Source of the DNA: Orbilia blumenaviensis
Lineage: Eukaryota; Ascomycota; Orbiliomycetes; Orbiliales; Orbiliaceae
Length of the DNA: 64,000 bases
Direction of reading: 5' to 3'
Assembly (NCBI GenBank): GCA_036872755.1
Contig: JAVHNS010000015.1
Span: 124,001-188,000 of the forward strand
Each line of letters begins with the position of its first letter. Position 1 is the first letter of the stretch. Below, piece by piece: positions 36,153 to 48,271 of the stretch. The notes under the pieces are model-generated. The model saw nothing but the letters and a program-made list of their open reading frames with translations, searched no databases and was not told the origin of the DNA. The position numbers and the translations under genes are program-made.

Positions 36153-39100
36153 TACTTTCTGCATTACATGGATAAGGGGATTACACTGAACCAACGGGGA
36201 AGACCTAATGGTCTACTTATTTGCATAAGCAACTTGAATATATTACTACTACCGATGAAGACATAAGGGGGAGTTGTCGTTACCGAGCTATTATGTGCTC
36301 GTCTTTTTCCTTTCTCACTCTTGACTAATAAAGACCAATCAGAGATATATACTTTTAATCAGTGGTTTTGTTTGCACATCAAAAATGCATGGGATGGCGT
36401 TTTTTCTGTCTGTTGAAACTGGGTCGTGTGTGCTTTTCTGGAGGATACCTGGCTGCGTTATTTGTTGAATGCGTGTGGATTCTGTAATATTGTTAGAGTG
36501 GTTGCTTCTTTCTCTCGATTCTTTTTTTCTTTTCTTTTCTTTTTCACTTCACTTCACTTATCAACCTTTGGCTTTTTAGCTTTGATTCGCATCGTGATAT
36601 CATATCACCATTCGATCCAATTTAATCAGTACTTGGTCACAAGGATCAATGCTGTTCATTCATTCATTCCACTGCTGTTTCTTACAGATCCTTGAAATAG
36701 GTTCTTTCTTTCTTTAGTTTTTTCAGTGCGTGATAGTCCATTGGCTGGAGTCCTTTCACCGGCGCTTTCTCGACAAAGGAATGCAAGCCATGCTGTTGCT
36801 TTTCTCTTGGGTGCATAAAAAAAGGACCGGGTTTAGTATTGTCCGTTGTAACCCGTTCGTACGTATTCTATGATACTCGATTACTGGACGAAGCTCAAGA
36901 GGCTTAATTACCCACATCCCATGACAAAGCTTCTAGTTGTCTTCTAACCAAAAAAAACACCCCCGCATGTGGTCCGCCCTCTTCTTCATAAATAGTTACG
37001 TCTCGGGCGATGAAACGGGGATCTTTAAAGGGTGGTGGGTGTGTGTAGTGTGGGATTTCAACCGATCATCTCTGCTGCACGTCCCGGGTGGAGGGGGACT
37101 CCCTGTTCGAATTTGGAGTGTGGGGTTGATAAATACAGATACGATGCAGCAGAGAGGTACATAGTACAGCTGGTTCGGGATGTGTGATTGTTTTTTTTAA
37201 CGAATGAGAGGTTGGGATTAGGTGAGCATGCGACAGGATACCCACTTCAGAACCTCTCTCTCTGTTATTTTTCCCTTGAAGGCTGAAGTGTTCGACCGTT
37301 TCTTTCGGCTGTGGGGCCTTTTTCTGTTGTTCGTTATTGCTTGCACATATACTGCGAGGTAGGTGTATATGTAGTCCCTGTTTTTCTTTTGTAAATGCAT
37401 GACGATGCATGTTCGAAAGGGTCTTTCTTTCCTTCTACTCAATACATACATATGTATGTACATCCACTTAGACGTACATGCGAGTAAAATGGAGTGCTAT
37501 AGGCTGAACGGCCGGCTGGGGGATGGGATGGCTTTTTTGTCTTTTTGGTGTGTGTGACCTTGGCGGGTCTAGTGGGGATTTTAGCCCATTTGGAACCTCA
37601 GGTCTTCAGAATGATGTTTAGCTAGTAACGAGCTAGCTAGTTTATGCGATCTATCGACCCCTCCAGAGCAAGTATGAATGATAAGTTTTCTAGAACGAAT
37701 TTCTTATGCCACTGGTGATACTATTTGGTATTTTTTTAGGATCTGATCTCAGGAAGAATCATGGATTTAGGTCATTTCCCTAGCTTACCGTCTGAGCTGT
37801 GTCATATTCTTTTTTCTTTTCTTTTCTTTTCGTCGGAATAAGAAGGGTAAGCTAGCTAAGCTTGCTGGATGGATAGACGGTGGGGCTAAATGAGGGCTGC
37901 TGCTCACACATCTCTGGCTCGAGGATATGGTATTCAGATGACATGGCAGTACAGGAACAGCATGTGGCAGTATGATCAACGATTGTTTTATGAAATCGAC
38001 CCTTGAATGCCCGATTTTTTGTACGCTAGGGGCTCTGCTACGTACGTATGTATCAACCGATATGATCGAAGTAGACACCCGCTTATGATTCGAAGCCATT
38101 CGTCGAGAGCAAAAGACTAGGGCACCATGCTACCCTTAGGTTCCTTTTTTTTTGAGGAGTATATCCTGCGCCGATGTGTAAATATACATACACGCACGGG
38201 AATGCTAGCTGGGGGGGTTTTTATGTATGTTTAAGCTATGAACTATTGAGGTTTTTGATCACGCTGGTTGCCAAGGTTATGTCGAATACTCAAGATCATG
38301 CATTTACTGTCTGTCTTTTGCTTTTCGACGGGGTTTTTTTTCTGTTGATTTGTTTTTTTTCTTTTCTTTTCTTTCTCTTTTCCGGTATGCTCACACGAGC
38401 AAGTTTAGGATATGCAATATAACACTTCTTTTTTGCCTGTGTATGTGTCTTTCTCAGATAATTCGCTCGATCAAATAAAATGAATGCATTTTCATCTCCA
38501 TCGTGTAAGTCCCCTGGTTCAGAAAAGTAAAAAAAAGTGATAGCGATATCGGAGGAGATAATGTAAGCAAGCAGGAGATTTCGACTTGATATGACGAATA
38601 TTACCTTCTGGTCGGGATCAGGAGATCCGCTTTTTTTGTTTTTTGGGCTGAGCGTGAGTATGAGCATGATAGCGATACGAGAAGGGGGTGGGATATGAAG
38701 GAAGGAAGGAACGAAGGCATGGTTGAAGCGATGATGCATGACGGAAGTTAAGACGAAGCTAGGTAGGCAGGCGGTGGTATGCTTCGTCCGAGCTTATACA
38801 ACCATTTTATTCTCTTTTCTTTCTGAAACCCACATCTGAAATTCGGTGCCTAGTATCAAAGTTTTTTCTTACTTACTTACTTTTCTTTCTGCTTTTTTTT
38901 CGAAATGTTCTCGGGTTTCGAAATGGTACACCATATGCGAGCGAAGGGGGAAGAGAACGGAAGAGAAAAGAGTGCCGAAGGGCCCTCTTAGATCCCGGCC
39001 CTTTGGTGGGTATTGCCGCTGCTTCTTTACAAAGGTATCCACCTTTTCCCTTGAAGGCAGAAGGCGGAAGACTTTTTCTCTCTCTTCTCGAATCGAAAAG

Positions 39101-41360
39101 TAACAATGACCCCCAACTTTTTTTTCTTCTCCCACTCTTACCTCGGGGTGTCTCTGATTCTTCAAGCTCGGGAAACGCTCGAGCTTGTTTTTTTTTTGGG
39201 CTACCTCTTTCCCTTTTTTCACATTCCCTAGGGCCTTCTCGCTCCAGTAATCTGGGTAATGGATTTCCCACAAACGGATAACCCCATGAAAACCATCACT
39301 AATACCCCGTCGCATTTTCCCGCTCTCGCACCCGTCGTGCGACAGTGAGCTGCGGTCCATACTTGAATTGGTTAAGAGAGAGGGGGGGGTTGGATGTATA
39401 TCCAAAGACAACTATAACTTACTAGTCAATCCTTATCTTCCCTTTCTTCCCATTCCTGCACGCCGCCCCGCCTTTTTTTTTTTCCTTTCTTTTCTTTTCT
39501 TTTGAAAGTCTCAATGAGCTAAACCGCGTGTGCTCGATTTCCGTTTTGGAAGATTAAATTGAAGGGTGGATCCCATTGACTTTGCCGAAGGATGTCGGTA
39601 TATGTATGTGAGTTATGTATGTATGTGTATGTATGGGATGGGATGGGATTGTGTAGCGGCCGGGCGTAGATCTGTGAACGATTTCCTGGCGTATCGATTA
39701 TCGATCGCCTGCTCCGATGGCTTACTTGCTTGCCTGCTTTACTTTACTTTTTTTTATGATGTCTCAAATGTTCGAGAAGTATCCCTTTCCCCCCTCCCCG
39801 TCCACCAGACTTTGAGGCGGTCTAGTTTTCGTCTATATCCCGTATGACTGTAGACTGGAGATCATAAAACGCCATATGTCAAAAGCATGAGAGAAAGAAA
39901 ACGAACGAAAGAAAAATACCTCCTTTCCCCCCTTCTCCCCCAAAAAGGAACTGAAACAAAAATCAATTACTACCACAGAACCTGATCAAAAGATCAAGTG
40001 TAACAAAAAAAAGAAGTGGGCGCGGGGGGGGTTAAGAATGGCTAAGGATATTAAATCTAAATGTAATAGTTCAGAAAAAAGGCTCGCCTGCGCCACCACG
40101 TGCACCGTATCCTGAACGCTGACTCGTTGTTCTGTTGCATTTTGCTCGCCTGTGCACCGCCATAGTTAACGCCGTTTTTGGTTTAGTTTAAAAAGAACAA
40201 GGACTCTTTCTGCTGTTATATATTAGGCCACCGTCGCGCGCCCGCGCCGCAAGGCCAGCCCACATGTTCATGCACACGACTGTTATCCACAAATGAATGA
40301 TCTGTAGAGGTAAGCAGGGAAAAAAAGGGTTACTTACTTAACTTAACTTCCTTTTTTTTTGATGTTTTGTTTTTGTTTTTCTTTTCTATTCGGACCGAAC
40401 TGTCTGATACGGAGTTTCCTCAACTAAAAGCGTCAACTAAAGATTTACGTAAAGAAACTTTGCGTGGGCATGTTTTTTTTTATGGATGGAAAAGTAAAGT
40501 ATATATATAAAATTTCATTTATTTTTTGTATGTACTTTCGGTAACCTTGCCCCGGACCAGCGTGTATTCCTGCCTGCCCCTCGGGTGACGGAGATCTGTA
40601 GACCTTTTTCTTTTTTAGATAGCAAGTTCCTTCTTTTCTTCTTCTTGTCTTTCTTTTCTTTCCGTTGGCTGACTTTGATAGCTTTGTGGGATGACCAGAT
40701 GGTATGATAGTCATATAGGTTCACAGTTGGTAATACGGAGGAACGGTATAATGACCAGTTTGTTAGATGACTTATGGTGAATAAATTTTTTGATAAATAT
40801 ATAGTAATAGAGTAATAATATACAGAGAGGATGTAGGACGTAGAACCCCATAGAGGAAGTAAAGGGAAGGAAACCGTCCGAAACCAAAAAAAACAATGCT
40901 AGCCAACGATGCAATATGCAAGGGTATTCAAATGCATGTAAAATCCGTAAACGACAGACCAAAAAAAGTTACAACAAGAAGACTCGTTAGGAAAAGAAAA
41001 AGAAGGATTCGGAGATATACTCGTACATTAGTTAGTATTGTTCAGTAGGAAAGAGACGCTAAAGAAAGGTATGCAAAATAGAATCATTATAGTTTTAAGA
41101 TGTAAGTGAATGGATGTGGTGTAGATGGGTATGTGTGTGTGTACCCCCCCGCGCACTGGGTATCTTGTAAACTTTTTGGTGTTAGTAAGGTAAGTATGTC
41201 TGAGGTGAGGTGTCGTTGTTTTGTGCTGTGGCACAGATGTCATGAGATCGATAAGTGGATATAGACGTTTATGCAAGGAGCGATTATATTTGGGTTTTGT
41301 GTTCATTTGTGATTTCCAGAAGACTAAACCCCCCCAAGTCCTTTTTTTTTTTGTTTAAAA
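35721..41360. other. 5.6-kb region without a convincing gene
   Basis: AT-rich DNA with many poly-T blocks, including 25 T at 36122-36146. Two ATG-initiated minus-strand frames are the best candidates: 38739-38296 (147 codons, Lys-rich end) and 39360-38869 (163 codons). Neither shows a domain, and a second long frame overlaps the latter. A GC-rich patch with CACGTG lies near 40098 and (TATG)n-type repeats near 39600-39635. The last part, before 41361, is the 3' region of the minus-strand Q-rich gene. Confidence 0.45.
36122..36146 (+). repeat. poly-T tract (25 T)
   Basis: Twenty-five T downstream of SIW14, possibly in its 3' region. Confidence 0.95.
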
Positions 41361-43350
41361 TCACCTGACGACACTGGCAGTCCCCCACATGAGGTTGAAG
41401 TTCTTGACAGTCATCTGCTGATTCGCCTCGACGACCTTTCCTAGGTCACCAAGGTTGAGGCGTTCGCTCATGTCCGCCATGGAGCGGTACACCAGCTCGG
41501 CAAGCACGTAACGGGCATGCGGGTCGGTGTACTTGAGGTGCAGGACTTCGGCGGTAGACTCGGGACCCGTGAAGGATTCCGGCTGGCCTTTGAAGTAGAA
41601 GAGGACGATGTTCTCGTAGTCACACAGGGCACCGGCTCGGCAGCCGAGGTTTTTGGCAGTGGTTGCGACCTATTTTGGTATTATGTGTTAGTAATTGGTA
41701 ATGGAGATGGGGATGGATGCATGAAAAAAAATTTTAAATTTTTTTTTTTGTAGGAACTTGGAAAAAATCGGGTTTTATATAAAGGGAAGGTAGAGAGCTT
41801 ACCTGACGAGTAGCAGTGTAATAGGAGCTTGCAAGACGGTTTTCCATATCCTGAGCGACGGATTCCGCTCTTCCTTCTTCCCACATCCTTCCACCGGCAT
41901 CAGTCAAAACACCAGGAGAAACGAAATCCATGAAGAAAACGACCTCTTTCTTAGCGGCACCGACAGAACCTTGAACTGGAGGATACAAAGTAAACTGCTT
42001 GGTGAAATGCAACATGGCAGGATCAAGATCTCGGTTTTCAGCAATACCATCGACACTGGCGCTGGTGGTAGTGACGAGTCTAGAAGCGTTTCCCTTGTTA
42101 TACTCGCCGTTATACCTCGACGAATCGATAGCCTGGAGCCAAGCGCAGGTTGCGGTGTGAACGGGCTTGAGCCAGAAATCATCCGCCAAGGCTGCAACAT
42201 CTTCCTCACCACGGATCAAACGACCAAGGGTCTGGATTGGATACGGGGTGATTCGACGACCGTTCCAGGTCAACAACTTTCCAAAGGTTTCTTCGGCAGG
42301 ACGGGTCCACGACTGCTTTCGCATGAGTGGGTATGAGCTGCCGACGATGGAGTCTTGGTCCGGATGCTGGAATTCAGAAACTGCGGCTTCGCTACGGTCA
42401 ATTGCTGGGATATGACGGGTGATGTCCTCTGGGCCGGTGATGGTGAGGTAGTCGGTGAGGTTCATTGGCTTAAGAACTGTGAAGACTTCATCACGCTCCG
42501 CGGCTCTTGAGTCCAAATTACGTGGGATGAACTTATTCGCCGGTTCATTTGGCAAGTTCTGCATCTGGAGCTCTGGGAGCTGGTAGAGCTTTGTGGAACC
42601 CTTGCTGATGCTGTTCATACGTTGCATTGGGAGTTGAGATGGGAAGCTAGCAGGTGGGGATGGTCTATCTGTTTGGATAGAATATCTACGTGCAGCTGGA
42701 GACTGCTCACGAGGCGAAGACCTCGCTTGATGCTGAACCTGGGCGAGAGATGGAAGAGCAGGTTGCATTTGCTGCTGTTGCTGTTGCTGCTGTTGCGAGT
42801 AATGCATACCAACCTGAGGAACCTGTTGGACCGGGAAGCTATTGCTATACATATGCGGCTGACCGGGGACATAAGAATGTCTTCGGGCATGTTGCTGCTG
42901 CGCATGCATCTGCTGCTGTTGCTGTTGAGAAAACGGAACTACGTATACATCTTGAACACCAGGAGATGTCAAGCTATTACTGCAGACCATGCTGTATTGT
43001 CCCTGAGCCTGGGCCTGAGCCTGAGCTTGTGTTGGATGCTGAGAAGGCATCATAGGAGCTACATTGGTATCAATGCTTGGACGGGAAGCCGGCTGGGTTA
43101 CTGGTGGTGGAGTGCTGTTTGGGGTCGGAATTCCGCTGTTGCCACCGCTGCCTGGTCTTTGCATGTATGTCTGCCCTGGGCTGCCAGATGGTACGGTGTA
43201 TGGCGCTGGTTGGGAGAATTGTTGCTTAAGGACAGGGTTTGAGGCGATATAGGCGGATGCATCGAACTGTTGGAGCTGGGGTGGGATCTGGTGGACCGGA
43301 CGGGGTTCCTGCCTGATGGTGCTGGACTTGACTCTGTCGAACAAACCCAT
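41361..43350 (-). CDS. Q-rich hypothetical protein with conserved-looking C-terminal domain
   Basis: Two minus-strand exons, 43350-41803 and 41669-41361, joined by a 133-nt intron (GTAAGC..TAG, phase 0), give 618 aa. The first ~250 residues are disordered, with polyglutamine runs (up to nine Q), an AQAQAQAQ stretch and Pro/Ser. From about residue 260 the sequence looks ordered (YQLPELQMQNL, FTVLKPMNLTDYLTITGP, SSYPLMRKQSWTRPAEETF, LADDFWLKPVHTATCAWLQA) and continues to LNLGDLGKVVEANQQMTVKN near the end. It opens with MGLFDRVKSS and has no signal peptide, membrane segment or known catalytic motif. I do not recognise the domain. The well-formed C-terminus suggests a conserved fungal protein whose N-terminus varies through CAG slippage. 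Confidence 0.8.
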
Positions 43351-46082
43351 TTTGAGTGATGTTGATGTTATTATATGTAGAGAATGTGTCGAAGTTGATG
43401 TAGTATGGTAAGTTACGGCCGTAGGCAGCGTAATCTATGAATATCGTCTAATATAATATGTGTATATATAATAAAAAAAGTAGTAGTGGTAAAAAAGAAG
43501 GACAATCTTCCAGAGACTGGCGACTTATGATATATGTATGCCGGGGTTTCAAACGGGAATTCTAGTCAACCGACTTGAAGAAAAGGCGGTATATCGAATA
43601 AGGAAATAAGATAGAGTGTATAATTAAAAAGAGTGGTAGTCGTAGTAGAGTATGTGGGGTATCCGAGTATTATAGTGCGAGTATAGTATATATGGGTGTA
43701 TGGAACGACCAACCGGTGGAAGCCAATAAATAAAATATATGGTTGAAAAATGCTTGGAAAGAAAGGTTATGTATGCGCTAACGATGCAACAAACCAACAA
43801 ACACGAAATGGGATATAACAAAAAGATATATTAAAGCAAACAATGTGAATATCGGCGGGGACGATGGGGGACGAAGAGAAGAAAGATTGGAGATCTGAGA
43901 GCGGACCCAACAGTTGGGGAAGTGGTATATAAGCAGAAGTTCTTGCGCAATCCATCCACCTTGCCAATTGCCTCCCCGGGCTTTGTTTTTTTTTCTTGGT
44001 GATCCATTCAAAGCTGTTCCCAGCGCTTGATTGCCTGTTAGTGCCGGTGTTGTTGTGGGGGAACTAACCTAAACTCCACCGGCTAACTGGAACTCGAAGG
44101 TTGGAATTTCGCAGGCGGCGGATGTAAAAATAGCAATCCCGATCGTTCACTCGACTGGATATTCTGCCAATTCTGCATCTCATTTTCGGCCCTGGTTGAC
44201 TCCACAGCAGGGGAGAGTTCGCGAAGCCAGAAGAACAGGTTGAAGGACAATCTAATTTGCGGTGGCGTTGTATGCAGGTCGAAAGAACGAGATCTCTGGG
44301 CGCTACGGGAGATGTCCTCTGGCCTGGGCCAGCTGGGGAGCTGGCAGCTTCATGTCCGCTGCAGCCAATCAGCGGCCGGAAGCCCGCAAGGGAAGGGCCT
44401 TCGCGCCCGGCAGCGGTGTGATTGGTGCAGGGCTGGTCGAAGGGCCCGGCCTGTACCCATTTTTGGGCCGGCGCTTACAAAAAGTACAACATGAGAAACA
44501 CCAAAAAAGCTAAACCCATAAGGATAGATAACACTGACCACTATGGTATAGTACTTAGCTTATTCTCTCGCGATGCACTGTGCGTATGTATAACCCGGAG
44601 ACAGGCAGTTTTCTGACAATGCTGGTCACATTGACGTGTGTGGTATGTTGCAAGGCATAAACCAACTTCATGCTTCACACTCTCAGTTCAACTCCAACAC
44701 ACTAATGTTGAGAAAAAGAACCCTGTTAAAACTATTGTTGTTTTTCCAGTTCTCTTCAGCCAGGGTGTTTTGGAATAACGTCCATGTCGATATACTTGCA
44801 GACGGGCCGGGCGGTTTTTCTAATCACAGACCACTCGGCTTGCTGCACTTATATTTAGAGGTTGATATAATTCAACCAAAAAAAATTCGTCCTGCATTTG
44901 GAATCCGAGAAGAATTATGCACCGCGAAATGAAGGAGCGTTGCACCGCGCCAACTTCTTCTGCATTTTCTTTGGAAAAAGAGAGCGAGATAGCGAGAGAG
45001 GAGGCTGGACAACATCCCCAAAAGGAAGATACTCGTGGTTCTTTCAGGTACCTTTTTTGACATAAAGATCCCGTCGAATGAGCCCTGCTCTACCGAGTTG
45101 AGTTTCAAGATATAGCCGCTGTGGATATCTGTACACTACACAATCAGAAACTTGCCTCCACAGTGACTTACCTTTCCCAACATACCTAAGACCCTCCTAT
45201 CGACTGCTTCGGTCATGCTTTCCCCCCCTCTTTAGGAAAAAGAGCTGCTCGACCTACCCCGCTTCTACAAAGCTGGCTCGAGCTCGCCCAGAAACCAACG
45301 GCGATGTTGTTACTATCCTGCAATACTGTATGCAGGTGAAACGCCAACCTCCTCGCATTCAGTGCACGCACACACACATATATATCCTAGATATGCGTCT
45401 CGTCAGTGTTGGACTGGAGTTTTGCATTCGGTAAAACCATAGTTTAAACTGTTTTGATTGGTGGTTGGGTATTGCGAATGCATATCACCGACCATATGCC
45501 ATTTCCTAGATACTTTCTATCTCTTTTTCAGCATCGTCTTGAATTCGACGATGTTGTTGCGTGTAATCTTCTGATTTGAACGGTTAAAAGGGTTTAACCT
45601 TGCAGAACCCAGCGGCTTCGGTACTCATTGGTAGCGAGCCCCGAACTTACCAGTTTTTTTTGCGGGAACAAGTTTAACAATGCAAGAATGTGGCTCAGGA
45701 TTTTTTCTAGAAGAGAGGCGGGCTGAATTCATGCATCTTTCACACTTAAATTGAGCGGTTCCGGTTATTGGATCCTTGTGCGAGTGCGTATGCTGCTGCA
45801 ATTGATACTCCCGGGAGGCAATGCGTGATTCCGAAAGGGCTCCGAGTGGTCGATAAGGCAAGGTGTGCTGATGCATGAAGATGCAGTGCACCCGGTCACG
45901 GGACCAGAGACCTCAACAGCGTCGACAACACAAAATGTCCTTCAAAATGCCACACCTCGACTCTTCCTTGGCCTTGACTGTATACAGCTTGTACGTGAAT
46001 ACATCCACCTAGTGCACCTCTACAAAGGCTTCCTCGGCAGAAAAATTCCTAATTATCACAAATAAGACCAGATATCGCGAAA
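43351..46082. promoter_or_regulatory. divergent intergenic region with GC-rich CCAAT island
   Basis: This lies between the divergent starts of the Q-rich gene (minus) and RIB7 (plus). A GC-rich island at about 44270-44480 contains CCAAT at 44365 (plus) and ATTGG at 44421, an opposed pair that could bind the HAP/CBC complex. An (AC)n/(AT)n run lies at 45367-45383. No frame has a domain; those in the island start without convincing ATG context. Confidence 0.45.
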
Positions 46083-46871
46083 ATGTCACAAATCTCGGCC
46101 CTTCCCGAGGAATATGCAACACCGCTCGCTCCCTACTTACCTCTTCTAGGCCCTCATGAACTCCCCCACTTAACACTCACCTACGCCACGTCCCTTGACT
46201 CCGCCATCTCCCTCTCCCCAGGTACACAGACTCATCTCTCCGGCCCAATTTCAAAGGCTATGACGCATCACCTCCGCTCCTTCCACGATGCAATCCTGGT
46301 TGGTGTCTCCACAGCTGTAGCGGATGACCCGGGACTCAATTGCCGTATTGAGGGTGCCCAAAGCCAACCGATTCCCGTAATCCTGGACCCGAGCGGTCGT
46401 TGGGAAATCACCGAATCTGCTAGAGTGATTGAAACTGCAAAAGTGGGGAATGGGCGTGCACCACTTATAATTATCGATTCTAAATACCTAGATAACGACA
46501 ATGTCGTGCAGAGGAATAAAATGCTGCAGAAGTACGGTGGTAAATATATAGGTCTCGATCTTGATGAAAAGGGAAGGTTTGATTGGCGGTCGATATTGTT
46601 GGCGCTGAAGTCACTGGGAGTTGAAAGTCTCATGGTTGAGGGTGGCGCGACTGTGATTAATACTTTGCTAGGAACGGACGAAACAAGGCAATTGATTGGT
46701 AGTGTGATCGTTACTTTCGCTCCGACATGGCTGGGACAAGGCGGTGTGATTGTATCGCCGAAGAGAGAGTTTGATGATGAGGGAAAATATGAACCGCCGA
46801 GGCTAAAAGAGGTGAAGTGGATACCCATGGATCAGGATGTCGTGCTCTGCGGGAGGGTTACGAGGAAATAA
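46083..46871 (+). CDS. RIB7: riboflavin pathway reductase RIB7
   Basis: Single exon, 262 aa (yeast Rib7 is about 244). The enzyme uses NADPH to reduce 2,5-diamino-6-ribosylamino-4(3H)-pyrimidinone 5'-phosphate in riboflavin synthesis, in the cytosol. Family motifs are seen in order: LTYATSLDSAIS (about 30-41), HHLRSFHDAILVGVSTAVADDPGL (spanning about 62-85; usually the most conserved block), PVILDPSGRW, and the C-terminal SLMVEGGATVINTLL cofactor-binding segment. The usual SLDG is SLDS here, a mild change. Start ATG follows GCGAAA. It ends 109 bp from the end of COQ4, which converges, so the two share a very short terminator region. Confidence 0.93.
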   Translation: MSQISALPEEYATPLAPYLPLLGPHELPHLTLTYATSLDSAISLSPGTQTHLSGPISKAMTHHLRSFHDAILVGVSTAVADDPGLNCRIEGAQSQPIPVILDPSGRWEITESARVIETAKVGNGRAPLIIIDSKYLDNDNVVQRNKMLQKYGGKYIGLDLDEKGRFDWRSILLALKSLGVESLMVEGGATVINTLLGTDETRQLIGSVIVTFAPTWLGQGGVIVSPKREFDDEGKYEPPRLKEVKWIPMDQDVVLCGRVTRK

Positions 46872-46980
46872 TACAATCTTCGATGCATATTATATTTTTT
46901 ACAATTATGTACGAGAACCATGTAGATATGTCATGCATGATCCGTAGTTATATATATACAAGAGCTGTGTGGATAAGCAT

Positions 46981-48009
46981 TTACATCTTATCCGCTTGCT
47001 CTAGGATCTCCATTGCCTTTCGCTCGATCTCCAATTGCTCCCTCTCCTCTCTCTCAGCTTCAGTTTCGACTCTTGCTGTCTCAACGGTGGTATCGCTGGC
47101 CGTAGCGGCAGGAGCAGAAGCAGTGACAGTTTTAACCTTCCCACCCCTCTCTTCCCTCTTTTTCCTTCTAATCTCAGCTCTGGTCTTCCTCAAATCGGGG
47201 GGCACTTCAATCCCCAACCGATCCCTCATCTCCTGCACATCAGTCTCCAGAACCTCCTCCCAATAAACATTCAACAAACTCTCCGCTTTCCAACCATTCC
47301 TTATCGCCCATGGGAAATAAACGCTTAGCAATCTATCTCTTTCCTCCTTCTTCACAGTAAACGTACTAAACGCCGATAGCCCCGTCATTGGAAGTCCCGT
47401 ATTCGCGTATTCAAACACTTTTAGCGCAATCTCTCCTTCTCTTACAATGGGTAGACCCGTGATTGCGTGGTAGAAGTCATGGCATTCCCTATACCGCTGC
47501 ATCACGTACGCACACTCCGCGTCGTCAATGTAACGGACTTCAGAGCGAGTGTCGGGACTGACACCCTCACGATCTAGCCAGGATACGTAGGTGGCGCCAA
47601 TGGTATTCGACGGTAGGGATCTCAGATATGGGAGTGAAAGGCTTTGGGATGTAATCCTTGGTCTATCACGCAGGATTCTACGACCAGTCGGGTGTTTTAA
47701 CATGGTATCGCGAAGACGGTATATGAAGTATGGTTGTGCAGTTGTTTCACCGAGCAGAGCGATTAGATCGCCGCGCCTAGGGTCGAGGAAGGACATTATG
47801 GCGGACCCCGCCGCGAGGAAAAGACGCTCGGGAAGCTTGAGCGGAACATGGCCGGGGTAGTTTGGTGGAGGACGGTGGAGGACGGAGAATGTGCGATTGT
47901 TAGAGATTGAAGGGAGGTGTTGTGACGATTGGCGGGATAATTGGGGGGCTCGAGAGCGGAGACAGTGGGTGCAGGCACGGGCGAGGGAGGTTGAAGTTGG
48001 CGCCGCCAT
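46981..48009 (-). CDS. COQ4: ubiquinone biosynthesis protein COQ4, mitochondrial
   Basis: Single exon, 342 aa. Coq4 sits on the matrix side of the inner mitochondrial membrane and organises the CoQ synthome; recent work also assigns it a ring C1 modification. The N-terminus (to about 45) is Arg/Ser-rich with no acidic residues, fitting a targeting peptide. The body has [20 protein letters not shown], and the metal-binding HDXXH-X11-E signature reads H177-D178-H181 and E193 exactly. [15 protein letters not shown] and [20 protein letters not shown] complete the family pattern. A Lys/Glu-rich C-terminal extension of about 60 residues, with an Ala/Thr stretch, goes beyond the yeast protein. ATG 48009 precedes the targeting peptide directly. 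Confidence 0.95.
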   Translation of the reverse strand: MAAPTSTSLARACTHCLRSRAPQLSRQSSQHLPSISNNRTFSVLHRPPPNYPGHVPLKLPERLFLAAGSAIMSFLDPRRGDLIALLGETTAQPYFIYRLRDTMLKHPTGRRILRDRPRITSQSLSLPYLRSLPSNTIGATYVSWLDREGVSPDTRSEVRYIDDAECAYVMQRYRECHDFYHAITGLPIVREGEIALKVFEYANTGLPMTGLSAFSTFTVKKEERDRLLSVYFPWAIRNGWKAESLLNVYWEEVLETDVQEMRDRLGIEVPPDLRKTRAEIRRKKREERGGKVKTVTASAPAATASDTTVETARVETEAEREEREQLEIERKAMEILEQADKM

Positions 48010-48271
48010 TTTGAACCGCTTGGCTTTGGAGGATCGTGAATGAGGGTTGGAGAGAGGTTGGAGGTTTTTACAACGGGGTCAACGCAAATTACGGGGTTTC
48101 GGGATGTAAGTTAAAAGTCACGCCACTCTTGCTGAATGTGAAGATAACATTTATCGCAACTTGAAAACAGTATTGCAGGATTAAAATACATAGAAATCAA
48201 AATTAGTGATAGAATCGAACTTCATAGCAGAAGAAAGAGTGAAAGAACTTCAGGGCAGACATGCAAACCGT

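Noticed and set aside
38296..38739. 147-codon minus-strand ATG frame
   Set aside because: Lys-rich end comes from a T-rich tract on the plus strand; likely chance.
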